A stretch of 64,000 bases of DNA from NCBI GenBank assembly GCA_963835885.1, contig CAWIHF010000017.1:248001-312000 (forward strand), written 5' to 3'. A program made the position numbers and the translations under genes. The notes beneath the pieces were generated by a model. The model was given only the letters and a program-made list of their open reading frames with translations, was not told the DNA's origin and ran no database searches. Positions 44,132-53,338 of this stretch are shown piece by piece (position 1 is the first letter of the stretch; each line of letters opens with the position of its first letter). The stretch is from Roseiarcus sp963835885. GTDB lineage: Bacteria; Pseudomonadota; Alphaproteobacteria; Rhizobiales; Beijerinckiaceae.

Positions 44132-45503
44132 TCAACACTCGACGAAATTCACCGCCAGCCCGCCGAGGCTCGTCTCCTTGTATTTCGACTGCATGTCGGC
44201 CCCGGTCTGGCGCATGGTCTTGATCACGCTGTCGAGGGAGACGCGGTGGCGGCCGTCGCCGTGCAGCGCGAGCGAAGCGGCGGCGATCGCCTTGACCGCG
44301 CCGAAGGCGTTGCGCTCGATGCAGGGGATCTGGACGAGGCCGCCGACCGGATCGCAGGTCATCCCGAGGTGATGCTCCATCGCGATCTCGGCGGCGTTCT
44401 CGATCTGCGGGTTCGAGCCGCCGAGCGCGGCGCAGAGGCCCGCCGCGGCCATCGACGAGGCGACGCCGACCTCCCCCTGGCAGCCGACCTCCGCCCCTGA
44501 GATCGAGGCGTTGAGCTTGAAGAGGCCACCGATCGCGGTCGCGGTCAAGAGAAAATCGGCCAGGCCAGCCACCGTCGCGCCCTCGCAATGGTCGCGGTAG
44601 TAGCGCAGCACGGCGGGAATGACGCCGGCCGCGCCGTTGGTCGGCGCGGTGACGACGCGGCCGCCGGCGGCGTTCTCCTCGTTGACCGCCATGGCGTAGA
44701 CGCTGACGAAATCCATGATCTCGTGGGCGGGGCGGGCGTTGCGCCGCGCGCCTTCGGCGAGGCGCTGGAAGATCGCCCGCGCCCGGCGCTCGACCGCCAG
44801 TCCCCCCGGCAACGGACCCGAGCGGGCGAGCCCGCGATCCATGCAGGCGAACATGGCGGCGAGCACCTGCTCGACATGCGCCTCCGCCTCACCCATCGGA
44901 CGCAACGCCGACTCGTTGGCGCGCATGAGCTCCGCGATCGAAAGTTTTGACTTCGCGCCCGCGCGAAATGAGTTCGGCGCCCGAGCGGAAGGGATAGGGG
45001 ACACGGGGCCCAGCCTCGGCCGCGCCCTCGCCCGCGCCATCGCGCATGATGAAGCCGCCGCCGACCGAGAGCCAGGTCTCGTCGGCGAGCGCGGTCCCGG
45101 CTGCGTCCCGCGCGATAAGGCGAAGCGTGTTCGGGTGGCGCGTCGCGGGCGTGACGACGTCGAAATGGATTGCGCTCGCAGGATCGAAGGCGATCGGGCG
45201 GCGGCCCGCGAGGCGCAAGCGTTTCGTGTCGCAGACGTCCTCGACGAGCGCGTCCGCTGCGTCCGGGTCGACCGCCTCCGGCTCAAGTCCGCTGAGGCCA
45301 AGCACCACCGCCTTGTCGGTTGCGTGGCCGCGCCCGGTGAAGGCGAGCGAGCCCAAAAGCGTGACTTCGACCGAGGCGACGCGCTCGAGCTCGGCCCGGC
45401 TGGCGAGGCCGGCGGCGAAGGCGGCGGCGGCCTTCATCGGCCCGACGGTGTGCGACGACGACGGTCCGACGCCGATCTTGAAGAGCTCGAAGACGCTGAT
45501 CAT
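44132..45503 (-). CDS. sdaA: L-serine ammonia-lyase (single-chain, iron-sulfur type), frameshifted
   Basis: This enzyme deaminates L-serine to pyruvate using a 4Fe-4S cluster. The first frame starts MISVFELFKIGVGPSSSHTV (45503) and has the beta-domain block SSHTVGPMKAA; it runs to GAELISRGREVK. The second frame continues with LSIAELMRANESALRP and has APTNGAAGVIPAVLRYY, the cluster-binding GAEVGCQGEVGVASSMAAAG, MTCDPVGGLVQIPCIERNA and the ending SLGGLAVNFVEC. The break coincides with a four-base homopolymer (44945-44948, AAAA on the coding strand) where AAA would restore the frame. Confidence 0.88.
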
Positions 45504-45685
45504 CGCTTCGCTGAGGCTGGAGAGGCGTTCGCCGACAACTGACCTTATAGCCCTATTCAATACGCGAGCCGGCATTTCGCAGCCAAGCCGGGCGAAAATC
45601 AGATCGACGCAGGCGTTAAGGGAGGGAGGCCAGGCCGGCCGCAAGATAGCCGGGCTTGCCTCTGACCGGAGAACCGCCGGCGGGA

Positions 45686-45860
45686 AATCCCTGTTAAGGG
45701 GGAAAAGCAGGGCGTTTTGCCGTTCGGCCGCAAAAATTCGACATGAAAAGCGGCGTGAATTCAGCCTTTTGCGCCGAAATTCCCTGTACGGCCGAATAGG
45801 GAATTAATTCGCTGGAATAGGGAGCTTTTTCGCGAAGAACAGGGAAGAACAGGGAATGCT
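45686..45860. repeat. Intergenic repeat with AACAGGGA/TCCCTGTT units
   Basis: Inverted and tandem copies of a short motif are packed here. TCCCTGTTAAGGGG lies at 45689-45702, TTCCCTG...AGGGAA forms an inverted pair around 45780-45802, and GAACAGGGAA occurs twice in tandem (45837-45846, 45847-45856). GAATTAATTCGC also occurs. It shares vocabulary with the repeat at 12.18-12.36 kb. The flanks, 45504-45685 and 45861-46083, hold no recognisable gene. Confidence 0.6.
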
Positions 45861-46083
45861 CCCAACGACGTCAGGGTAAAGCTCCGCTTGACGATGTCGG
45901 AATGCACGAAATGAATGGATCTATCCGTTCGTAAATTTTCCGCCCCCAACGCGCGATTTGCTTCGGCGTTCATGTCTGAAATCATGCACGAGGGCAAAGA
46001 CCTCTGAGGTGTCATCAGCCTGCAATTCACACCCGATATCTCGTGAGCGCGACGGCTAGACCGCCACGAACAAGACGGGGTGA

Positions 46084-48241
46084 ATGCGCATGCGCAATAG
46101 ACAGTATCGCAGAATGGCCGTCGCCGCGCTCGGCGTTATGGCTATGTCATCGAATGCTATGGCGTTCGATGGGGACTGGGACGGTTCCTATGGTCGCCAC
46201 GCGGGCGGCGATGGCGTCCGAGACGGGGGCGATGGCCTTTCGCTCCAGGAGAAGATCGAGCCTTCTGCGCAAGAAAGTGAAGTACGTCTTCGTGATCTTT
46301 CACGAGAACGAGTCCTTCGACCACTTTTTCGGCACCTATCCGGGCGCGAACGGCCTCTTCGAGGCTCCCAAAGGCTTCACTCCCGCCAACAAGACGCCGA
46401 GCTTCGTTCAGAAATATCTGGACACCTCCCTTAACCAGGTGACGATCTCGCCGTTTCTGATGCCCCAGGCGGTCACGACGAGCGGCGGCACGGTGGTTCC
46501 GGTCTACCCGGCGGACGAGATTTCCGTCGATCACAGCCACCAGGGCATGGCGAACAGCCTCGATGTCGATCCGAACACCGAGATCGCGGCCAATGATCAT
46601 TACGCCATGGATCAGGAGGGTCTGACGACCAACGCGTCGGGGGGCATCGTGACGAAGACCGGCGTTGCACCGACATCGATCACGCTGGCGCAGAAGCAGA
46701 AGGCCGAGACCGACATCGGCCACATCGACTGCGACACGATCCCGTTCATGTGGAGCTGGGCGAAGAACTTCGTCCTGTTCGACAATTTCCATCAGACGGT
46801 CGTCGGCCCGTCGACGCCGAACGCGATTGCGATCATCGCCGGGCAATCCGGGGAGACGCAGTGGGCCTTGCATCCGGATGAGGGGGCGACGGTCACTTAC
46901 GCCAATCCGACCTTCCCGAACGTGCTCGGCGCGAGCTACAGCTCAAGCATCCCGAATGCCCCAAGCAACGCCTACGTTCCCGTCGTGAGCGATCCCGGGC
47001 CCTGGCCGGGCTCGAATCTCGACCCGAACAAGGTCAAGCCGCCGTACAATACAGACGAGAACGCGGCGAATCCGACGCTCAACCTGACCTTCGCCACCCA
47101 GCCGCTGTCGTTCATGGGATCCGACATCGACAAGATCATTAAGAGCGATCCGAATCCGACGGCCGATCTGCGCGACGTGCAGGACGACATCCGCAAGATC
47201 GCGTCCTTCAACCGCCCGGTGAAATGGGGCTGGTATCAGCAGGGATTCAACGCCAACGACGCGCCGGATCCCTATGATGGGATAACCCCGCTCCCGCTCA
47301 GCGCCTACGTCCTGCATCACAACGGGCCGCAGTATTTCGCCTATCTCGCCGACAATCCGGCGGTCCTGAACACCAATCTCCACGGCGCCAAGGACTTCTT
47401 CGACGCGGTCGAAGGCCGGAAGCTGCCGAAGGATGGCGGCGTGTTCTATCTGCGCGGCGGCTATGACAACAACGACAACCTCGTGCCGGTGGATCCGACC
47501 TCCGGGATCGAGCAGGCCTTCCTCGGCAACGACGATCATCCGGCCTATTCTGACCAGCAGATCTCCGAAGCCCTGGCGGCGCGGGCGATTAGCGACATCG
47601 CCAACAGCCCCTACTGGCCGCAGAGCGCGATCATCATCACCTATGACGAGACGGACGGCTTCTACGACCACGTCCCGCCGACGAAGCGCAGCACCTTCGC
47701 TGACGGCTCGATCCTGGAGGGTGGCCCGCGCATCCCGACGATCCTGATCTCGCCCTACGCCGCGTCCGGCACGATCTCGCATCAGTACAGCGAGCACGGG
47801 TCGATCATCAAGTTCATCAACGAACTCGAGGGCCTCGTGCCGCTGGCCAAGCTGCCCGACGAGGAGCGCGGTCGTTATCTTGGCCAGAGGAATCTCGGGC
47901 AGGAAAACCTGGGCCCGTCCGACGATCCGGAAAACGAGGTCGGCGATCTGACTGAGGCGTTCGACACCGAAAGGCTGAAGGACGAAAAGCCGCCAATTCC
48001 GGCGTCGGCGGCGGCGTTCACCCCGGCGCAGATCAAGACTCTGCCGCACTTGGCGAAGCCGAATTATTCGCCGAACGGCTACACGAACGGCGCCTGCGAA
48101 GCGATCGGGGTCCTGCCCACCGACTTCGACACCTTGGCCGACTACAAGAACGGCAAGCCGATCGATCCGTACCCGGCCGACGTCAATCCGCGGCCGACCC
48201 AGTCCCCCGGCACGCCGACTTCGGGCTCCTGGACGCCCTGA
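46084..48241 (+). CDS. Exported phosphoesterase (phospholipase C / acid phosphatase AcpA family), frameshifted near the 5' end
   Basis: The catalytic frame has KYVFVIFHENESFDHFFGTY (metal-binding Glu-Asn and Asp), VDHSHQGMANSLD, IDCDTIPFMWSWAKNFVLFD, TYDETDGFYDHVPP and RIPTILISPYAASGTISHQY. These are the alkaline-phosphatase-fold blocks of the phosphoesterase family PF04185. In that frame the N-terminus has no leader. A frame one base off, from ATG 46084, gives a good signal peptide (MRNRQYRRMAVAALGVMAMS ending SNAMA) and runs to 46260. One extra base near 46261 separates the two. The mature enzyme is thus probably periplasmic or secreted, about 700 residues, hydrolysing phospholipids or other phosphoesters. 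Confidence 0.85.
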
Positions 48242-48283
48242 CCCAGCCTGGCTCGCAGCACTGGCTGCGGGCCTCAAAAACCC

Positions 48284-48319
48284 AAACGGACGGAGGCCGC
48301 GGCTTCCGTCCGTTTCTTT
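48284..48319 (+). terminator. Rho-independent terminator after the phosphoesterase gene
   Basis: An 11-bp perfect stem (AAACGGACGGA with TCCGTCCGTTT) encloses a GC-rich loop and is followed by CTTTG. It lies 43 bp past the stop codon, which separates the phosphoesterase transcript from the binding-protein gene that follows 28 bp further on. Confidence 0.75.
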
Positions 48320-48346
48320 GATGGCAGCCGCAGACAAGGATCGTCG

Positions 48347-49358
48347 ATGTTTCGCTCGCTATCCCGCCTTTTCGCTCTTGGCCTCCTGTCGCTTGCCTCC
48401 GCCGCGAACGCGCAAACGCTCGCGTCGATCAAGGCTTCGCGCCATCTCGTTTGCGGGACGGTTCAAAGCGTCGACGACTGGAACGGAGAGGACGTCCACG
48501 GAGATCTCTCCGCCCTAGGCGGCGAGATCTGCCGCGCTGTGGCCGTCGCCATTCTCGGCGGCTTGGATGGGCTTTCCATTCGTGCTTTTCCGGCCGAGCC
48601 GGAAGCCCTGGCCGCGGTGAAGGCCGGGAAGATTGAACTCGCTGTGGGCGTTTCGCCGTCAGCGACCGTCGCCGCCCAATACGAGGTCGACTTTGGACCG
48701 CCCGTGTTCTACAATTCCCAACGCATCCTGGTCGCAAGGCAGAGCGGCATCGCCGACCTCCCCGGCCTCCGAGATCAACTCATTTGCGCGCTCGACATGA
48801 GTCCGCCCGAACGGACGTTGCGCGACGAATTAACGGCCAGGCACATCAGCTACGCGCTCCAGTCCCATTCCGAGCAGGGCGAACTGGACGCGGCCGTCGC
48901 GGTGCGACGGTGCGCCGCGGGAACCGGTATGGAATCGCGCCTCGCGCAGTCGCGCGCCAATTTCCATGCGCGCACCAGCGACTTCGTGTTCCTGCCCGAA
49001 AGGCTCAATCTCGCTCCCGTCGTCCCTGCCTATCCCGACAAGGACCCCGCCTTCGGGCGGGTCGTCGATTGGACAATCAGCGCCCTGATCGAAGCGGAGG
49101 CGCTGGGCATCACGAAGGACAACGTGGGAGAAGCCATGAAACGCCAAGACATGCGCGCCGAGCAGCTCCTTGGCCACGACTTCGCGACGGCGCAGGCTTT
49201 GGGTCTGGCGCACGACTGGGCCGCCAAGAGTCATCGCGGCCACCGGCAACTACGGAGAGATCTTCGAGCGCACGATTGGCGAGCCCTATCACCTGGAACG
49301 GGGCCTCAATGCGCTCTGGACGCAGGGCGGCCTCATGGCGCCGATGCCGATGAGATAG
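48347..49358 (+). CDS. AapJ-like periplasmic amino-acid-binding protein, frameshifted near the 3' end
   Basis: The first frame has a signal peptide (MFRSLSRLFALGLLSLASAA ending NAQ) and the SBP family 3 fold: LVCGTVQSVDDWNGEDVHGD, LAAVKAGKIELAVGVSPSAT and GRVVDWTISALIEAEALGIT. After LGLAHDWAAK it loses register. The typical C-terminus VIAATGNYGEIFERTIGEPY, then GLNALWTQGGLMAPMPMR, is in the next frame and ends at 49358. An extra base near 49226-49232 explains this. The ending resembles general L-amino-acid binding protein AapJ. Permease and ATPase genes are absent nearby, so the ligand and partner are unknown. Confidence 0.8.
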
Positions 49359-49727
49359 AGCAGTTCGGAGTGTGGACGCGGCTAAATGGCCGACATGCGC
49401 GAGGCCATGACCCTCTTTGTCATCTCCTCCCGCCGAAGGTATCAGCTCGGCGGTCTGTCTTTGTTTTTACCATCGCATGGTCGAAGACATGATGGGCGTG
49501 CGGGATATCCATGACCTACGAGACCGTCCGGCAGCGGATAATGAAGTTCGGCAAAGCGTCTCCGCAAATCGGCCAGCGCCCGCTCGCGGCGACCAATGGC
49601 ACGCGGACGTGGTCGTCGGTTGCTGCCAAGCAACACTGGCTTTGATTTGAGTAGCCGTCGATCAGATGGCTTCGTTATCGAGATCCTGGTCGAGCGCCGC
49701 AGAAGCACCCGCATCGTACCGGCTATT
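49359..49727. other. Gap between binding-protein gene and IS1634 without recognisable gene
   Basis: Several short open frames exist but none has recognisable composition or motifs. No terminator is obvious. This may be debris from the IS1634 insertion, which ends at 49728. Confidence 0.4.
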
Positions 49728-51747
49728 CTAGCCCGACTTTCTCAACTGGGGATGCGGACGGGTGGAAAGGGCCGTGGAATCAAGGCTGGGCGGTCGAAGG
49801 TCTCCACTACATGGCGGGTTGCGGGTGCTGCGCCGCCGGAGCAGGAGCGGTGATTAGCGGCGGCGACTGCGGCGGCAGGGTGAGCCCGAGTTGCCGCAGG
49901 AGGAGTTTATGGTCGGCGTTGGGCTCGGTGTAACGGCTCAGGATCAGGGTTCGGCCGTCGATGGTTGGGAAGTGGACGTCGAGCATCTGGATGGCGGCAA
50001 GCTTGTCGAGCACCGCGCGCGGGGTGAGGCCGGCGGCCAGCGGCCTGAGCCTGGCGCGCAGCGTGACGTGCAGACAATAGGCGAGGAAGGCCACGAAGAT
50101 GTGCGCCTCAACGCGCTGCTCCAGCTGGTGGTAGATCGGCCGTAGCTGCAGATCGTCCTTGAGGTTCTTGAAGGCCGCCTCGACTTCGACGAGTTGAATG
50201 TAGAACCGCCACAGCTCGGCGGGATCGCGCCCGCGCATATTGGTGCGCAACAGGTAGCGGCCTTCGCGCCGACGCGCTTGGCGCAGCTTTTTGCGGTTGA
50301 GCGCGTAGGCGAAGGCGGCTGTGTGCGGGTCGACCGCTATGTCGAGGAGGCGCCATGCCGCAGGCGCCTTGGCGCGGGCGGCGCCGAGCTTCATCAGCAG
50401 GCTCTCGCGAGAGAGGTTCATGTGCGCCAGCTTCGCCAGTCGCGCCCACAGCCACTTCAGCTGCCGCTTTCGCATGGCGCGCTCCTTGTCGATGCGCGCC
50501 CGGCTCTGGGCGAGCACGTAAAGGTCGTCGGCCTCGGTCAACAGCTTCACTTCGACGCCCGGCCGCACCTCGTGCCAGGGCAGGCCGACGAGAGACGTTT
50601 CCAGCTTGCTGAGGCGTCCCTTGGGGGTTCCCGCCAGATAGGCGACGGGCGGATCGGATCGCCGCATTTCGGCGAGCGTCTCTTCGGTAGGGATGCCGCG
50701 ATCCATCACCCAGATGCGCTGGGCCTTGCCGTACTGCGCCTCGATCTTCGAAAGGAAGGCGCGCAGCGTCGTCTTGTCGGAGATGTTGCCGGGGAGAACT
50801 TCGTAGGCGAGCGGAAAGCCGTCGGGCGTCACGATCAGCGCGATGACCACCTGCACGCAGTCTGAGCGCTTGTCGCGGCTATAGCCGTGGCGGCGCTTGT
50901 CGCTCTCGTCGCTCGGCGGATCGGATTCGAAGTACGTGCTGGTCAAGTCGTAAAGAAGGACGTCGAAGCGGGCGCCGAACAGATCCTGCCAGCGCCGACG
51001 CAGATGGGTGAACAAAGCCGGTTTATGCTCAAGCAGCTTGTCGAGGCAGCGATAGAGCGCGTTCTTCTCGACCAGCGCAAAATCTCCGCCGAGCAGATCG
51101 CCCATGGCGCTTTGCTCGAACCACAGCCGGTGCAAGCGCCACTCGCTGCCTGGATCGATGAGCCGGTAGCAGACCAGCGTCTCGAGGATGTGGCTCCAGC
51201 AGGTCCCTTGGCGCGAATCGGGCAGACGAGCCGCCCAGAAACGGTCGAGTTCCAGTTGCTCATAGAGCTGACAGGCGAGCCAGCACGCCCCCCATTGCCG
51301 CGGCCGGTGCAGCTGCATGGCCCCGAGCCGGATCTGCACCCCATGGCCCTCGGCGTGATCGGGCAGCGGCCGATCGGCGGGGAACAGGGCCAATTGAGTG
51401 GTTTGTTGCGCCCCCTCGTCGAAGGCCTCGATCACCCGGCGCCAGCTTTCCTGCTGGCTGTCGTTGATTTCGCCGAGATAGAGGACTTGGCGCTGCACGA
51501 CTTTGCCGCCGGCGCAGCGCTTGCTCTCGACAATGCTCCACTAGCGGTGCTCCTTGCCGTCCTTGAAGCGTCAATTCGGGGGCAAAGACATGACGAACAA
51601 ATCTACGCCAAACTATTCTTCTGCAAAGGTACTTGGTCTCCACTACACGCGAATTTCGAAACCTCGTCGTTGAAACAACTCGCTTTTCGCTCCCTCACAA
51701 CCCCGAAATTCGCCGTCTGCCTGCGCCAGTTGAGAAAGTCGGGCTAG
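49728..51747 (-). mobile_element. IS1634-family insertion sequence with 22-bp perfect terminal inverted repeats
   Basis: The left end (49728-49749) begins CTAGCCCGACTTTCTCAACT and the right end (51726-51747) is its exact inverse over 22 bp, enclosing 2020 bp with one transposase gene. Inside, GGTCTCCACTACA occurs in the same orientation at 49799-49811 and 51635-51647. The immediate flanks (CTATT on the left, GGACA on the right) show no target duplication, so the flanks may have changed after insertion. The 5' part of the transposase carries a nonsense codon. Confidence 0.85.
49807..51498 (-). CDS. IS1634 family transposase, probably N-terminally damaged
   Basis: The open frame from GTG 51498 gives 563 residues with the DDE core: VLLYDLTSTYFESDPPSDES, GFPLAYEVLPGNISDKTTLR, RIWVMDRGIPTEETLAEM and LVEVEAAFKNLKDDLQLRPI (Glu). 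Upstream the same frame reads KDGKEHR, then a TAG at 51541-51543, then WSIVESKRCAGGK before the GTG. Relatives, as I recall them, have an aromatic residue at that place and start further upstream. So translation of the complete protein is blocked; the shortened form may or may not work. Confidence 0.85.
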   Translation of the reverse strand: MQRQVLYLGEINDSQQESWRRVIEAFDEGAQQTTQLALFPADRPLPDHAEGHGVQIRLGAMQLHRPRQWGACWLACQLYEQLELDRFWAARLPDSRQGTCWSHILETLVCYRLIDPGSEWRLHRLWFEQSAMGDLLGGDFALVEKNALYRCLDKLLEHKPALFTHLRRRWQDLFGARFDVLLYDLTSTYFESDPPSDESDKRRHGYSRDKRSDCVQVVIALIVTPDGFPLAYEVLPGNISDKTTLRAFLSKIEAQYGKAQRIWVMDRGIPTEETLAEMRRSDPPVAYLAGTPKGRLSKLETSLVGLPWHEVRPGVEVKLLTEADDLYVLAQSRARIDKERAMRKRQLKWLWARLAKLAHMNLSRESLLMKLGAARAKAPAAWRLLDIAVDPHTAAFAYALNRKKLRQARRREGRYLLRTNMRGRDPAELWRFYIQLVEVEAAFKNLKDDLQLRPIYHQLEQRVEAHIFVAFLAYCLHVTLRARLRPLAAGLTPRAVLDKLAAIQMLDVHFPTIDGRTLILSRYTEPNADHKLLLRQLGLTLPPQSPPLITAPAPAAQHPQPAM

Positions 51748-51959
51748 GGACACCATGAGCCGCGAACGACCATGAACACCAACGGTCGGCAGGCGCGGCG
51801 CCGCCCTGGGTCGACTTTCGTGCCCCTTGGTGAACTTTGCGGTGGTTCGATCGCTCTCAGAGGCGCTTGTAGCTTCCGCGATTGCGCGAAACGGAGGGTC
51901 ACGCTCCTTGCTTCCCCGCGCCCGGCCGCTTATCTACCGGTCTTAAGGAGCCGCGCCCC

Positions 51960-52523
51960 ATGTTCATCCAGACCGAAGCCACCCCCAATCCCGCGACGCT
52001 GAAATTCCTGCCCGGCCGGATGGTGATGGAGCAAGGGACGTTCGAAGCGCGCGATCCCGCCGAGGCCGAGCGCTCGCCGCTCGCCAAGGCGCTGATGGAA
52101 TTGCCCGGCGTCACGGGCGTGTTCTTCGCCAACGATTTCATTTCTGTGACCAAGGACGAGGGCGAATGGCAGCACCTGCGCCCGGCCGTGCTCGGCGTGG
52201 TGACCGAGTTCTTCCTCTCGGGCGCGCCGCTCATCGAGACAGGCGGCGCCGATGTCGTAACGACCGGCGAATTCTTCGACGCCAAGGACGCCGAGACGGT
52301 CGAGGCGATCAAGGAGCTGATCGAAACACGCGTCCGCCCTGCGGTCGCCGGCGACGGCGGCGACATCATCTTCAAGGGGTTCAAGGACGGCGTCGTCTAT
52401 CTCAAGATGAAGGGCGCCTGCTCGGGCTGCCCCTCCTCGACCGCGACGCTGAGGCACGGAATCGAGAACCTGCTCAAACACTTCCTGCCGGACGTTCAGA
52501 CGGTCGAGCCGTTCGAAGGCTGA
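51960..52523 (+). CDS. NifU-like iron-sulfur scaffold/carrier protein (Nfu)
   Basis: A 187-residue protein with an N-terminal Nfu_N domain (MFIQTEATPNPATLKFLPGR, then LMELPGVTGVFFANDFISVT). The C-terminal NifU domain carries the cluster-binding CxxC in KMKGACSGCPSSTATLRHGI. Nfu proteins hand 4Fe-4S clusters to targets in the cytoplasm. The L-serine ammonia-lyase earlier in the window is one enzyme type that needs such clusters, but no link is implied. ATG 51960 matches the family start. Confidence 0.94.
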   Translation: MFIQTEATPNPATLKFLPGRMVMEQGTFEARDPAEAERSPLAKALMELPGVTGVFFANDFISVTKDEGEWQHLRPAVLGVVTEFFLSGAPLIETGGADVVTTGEFFDAKDAETVEAIKELIETRVRPAVAGDGGDIIFKGFKDGVVYLKMKGACSGCPSSTATLRHGIENLLKHFLPDVQTVEPFEG

Positions 52524-52610
52524 CAGCTCCGCAGGCATTAGGCGCGGCGGACGATCTATCGTTGGCTCTTCCCATTCCTGTGGCTGGTCTTCATCGCGGT
52601 CTGGATCGTA

Positions 52611-53117
52611 ATGGCGCCTGGCGGCAAGGCGGTAGCCGAGCGCGAGAGCATGTATTCAAGACTGTCGCATTACCTGCCGCTGGCGATCGCCATCTATCTG
52701 TTCGCCGCGCCCCATGTTCCCTTCGCTAAGCTCAATGACCGCTTCGCGCCCTTGGCCCTGTGGCCCGTGCAGCTCGGCGCGGCATTGACCTTCGCCAGGC
52801 TGGCCTTCGCCATCTGGGCTCGGATGCTGCTCGGGGGCAACTGGAGCTCGGACGTCACGCTCAAACGCGACCATGAACTCGTCGTCGCCGGTCCCTATCG
52901 TTGGGTGCGCCATCCGATCTACACCGGAATTCTCCTCGGTCTCATCGGAACCGCGCTGGCGCTCGGCGAGTGGCGCGGCGTGCTCGGCGTCGTCTTCGCG
53001 GGCGCCGCATACTGGCGCAAGCTCAGGATCGAAGAGGCGGTCATGCGCCGGCAGTTCGGCGAGGCTTATGCGCGCTATGCGTCGCGCGTGCCCGCGCTGA
53101 TTCCGTTCGTTCTGTAG
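52611..53117 (+). CDS. Isoprenylcysteine carboxyl methyltransferase-like membrane protein
   Basis: A 168-residue membrane protein with three or more hydrophobic spans and the SAM-binding ICMT/PEMT motif TLKRDHELVVAGPYRWVRHP, then IYTGILLGLIGTALALG, and a late RIEEAVMRRQFGEAYARYAS. Bacterial members methylate unknown lipids or proteins. Upstream of the ATG the same frame stays open to about 52545 and encodes RWLFPFLWLVFIAVWIV, which looks like a lost first membrane span. The true start may be a non-ATG codon or may be mutated. Shuffled pieces of a related gene lie at 56.5-56.8 kb. The next 221 bp hold no feature. Confidence 0.78.
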   Translation: MAPGGKAVAERESMYSRLSHYLPLAIAIYLFAAPHVPFAKLNDRFAPLALWPVQLGAALTFARLAFAIWARMLLGGNWSSDVTLKRDHELVVAGPYRWVRHPIYTGILLGLIGTALALGEWRGVLGVVFAGAAYWRKLRIEEAVMRRQFGEAYARYASRVPALIPFVL

Positions 53118-53338
53118 GGACCGCCGTCGTTCGGGCGTTCCGCGTCCAAGCGGCGCGGCGACGTCGCGAGGCGTTTCGTAAAGGTTTTGCACAACTGTGA
53201 GCCCCGTCACAGCGGGATTGTGAACGGGAGCGTACCGCTGCTGCTCGTTGGCTCCGTGACGCAGTGGGCGGCGGGTATCGAAGAACGACGTCACTCGATC
53301 TGGCTGACTTGCTGGAATTCGCGAACTGGGGGGACATA

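Noticed and set aside
49799..51647. GGTCTCCACTACA copies as target-site duplication of IS1634
   Set aside because: Both copies lie inside the 22-bp terminal inverted repeats and one overlaps the transposase stop, so they are internal to the element.
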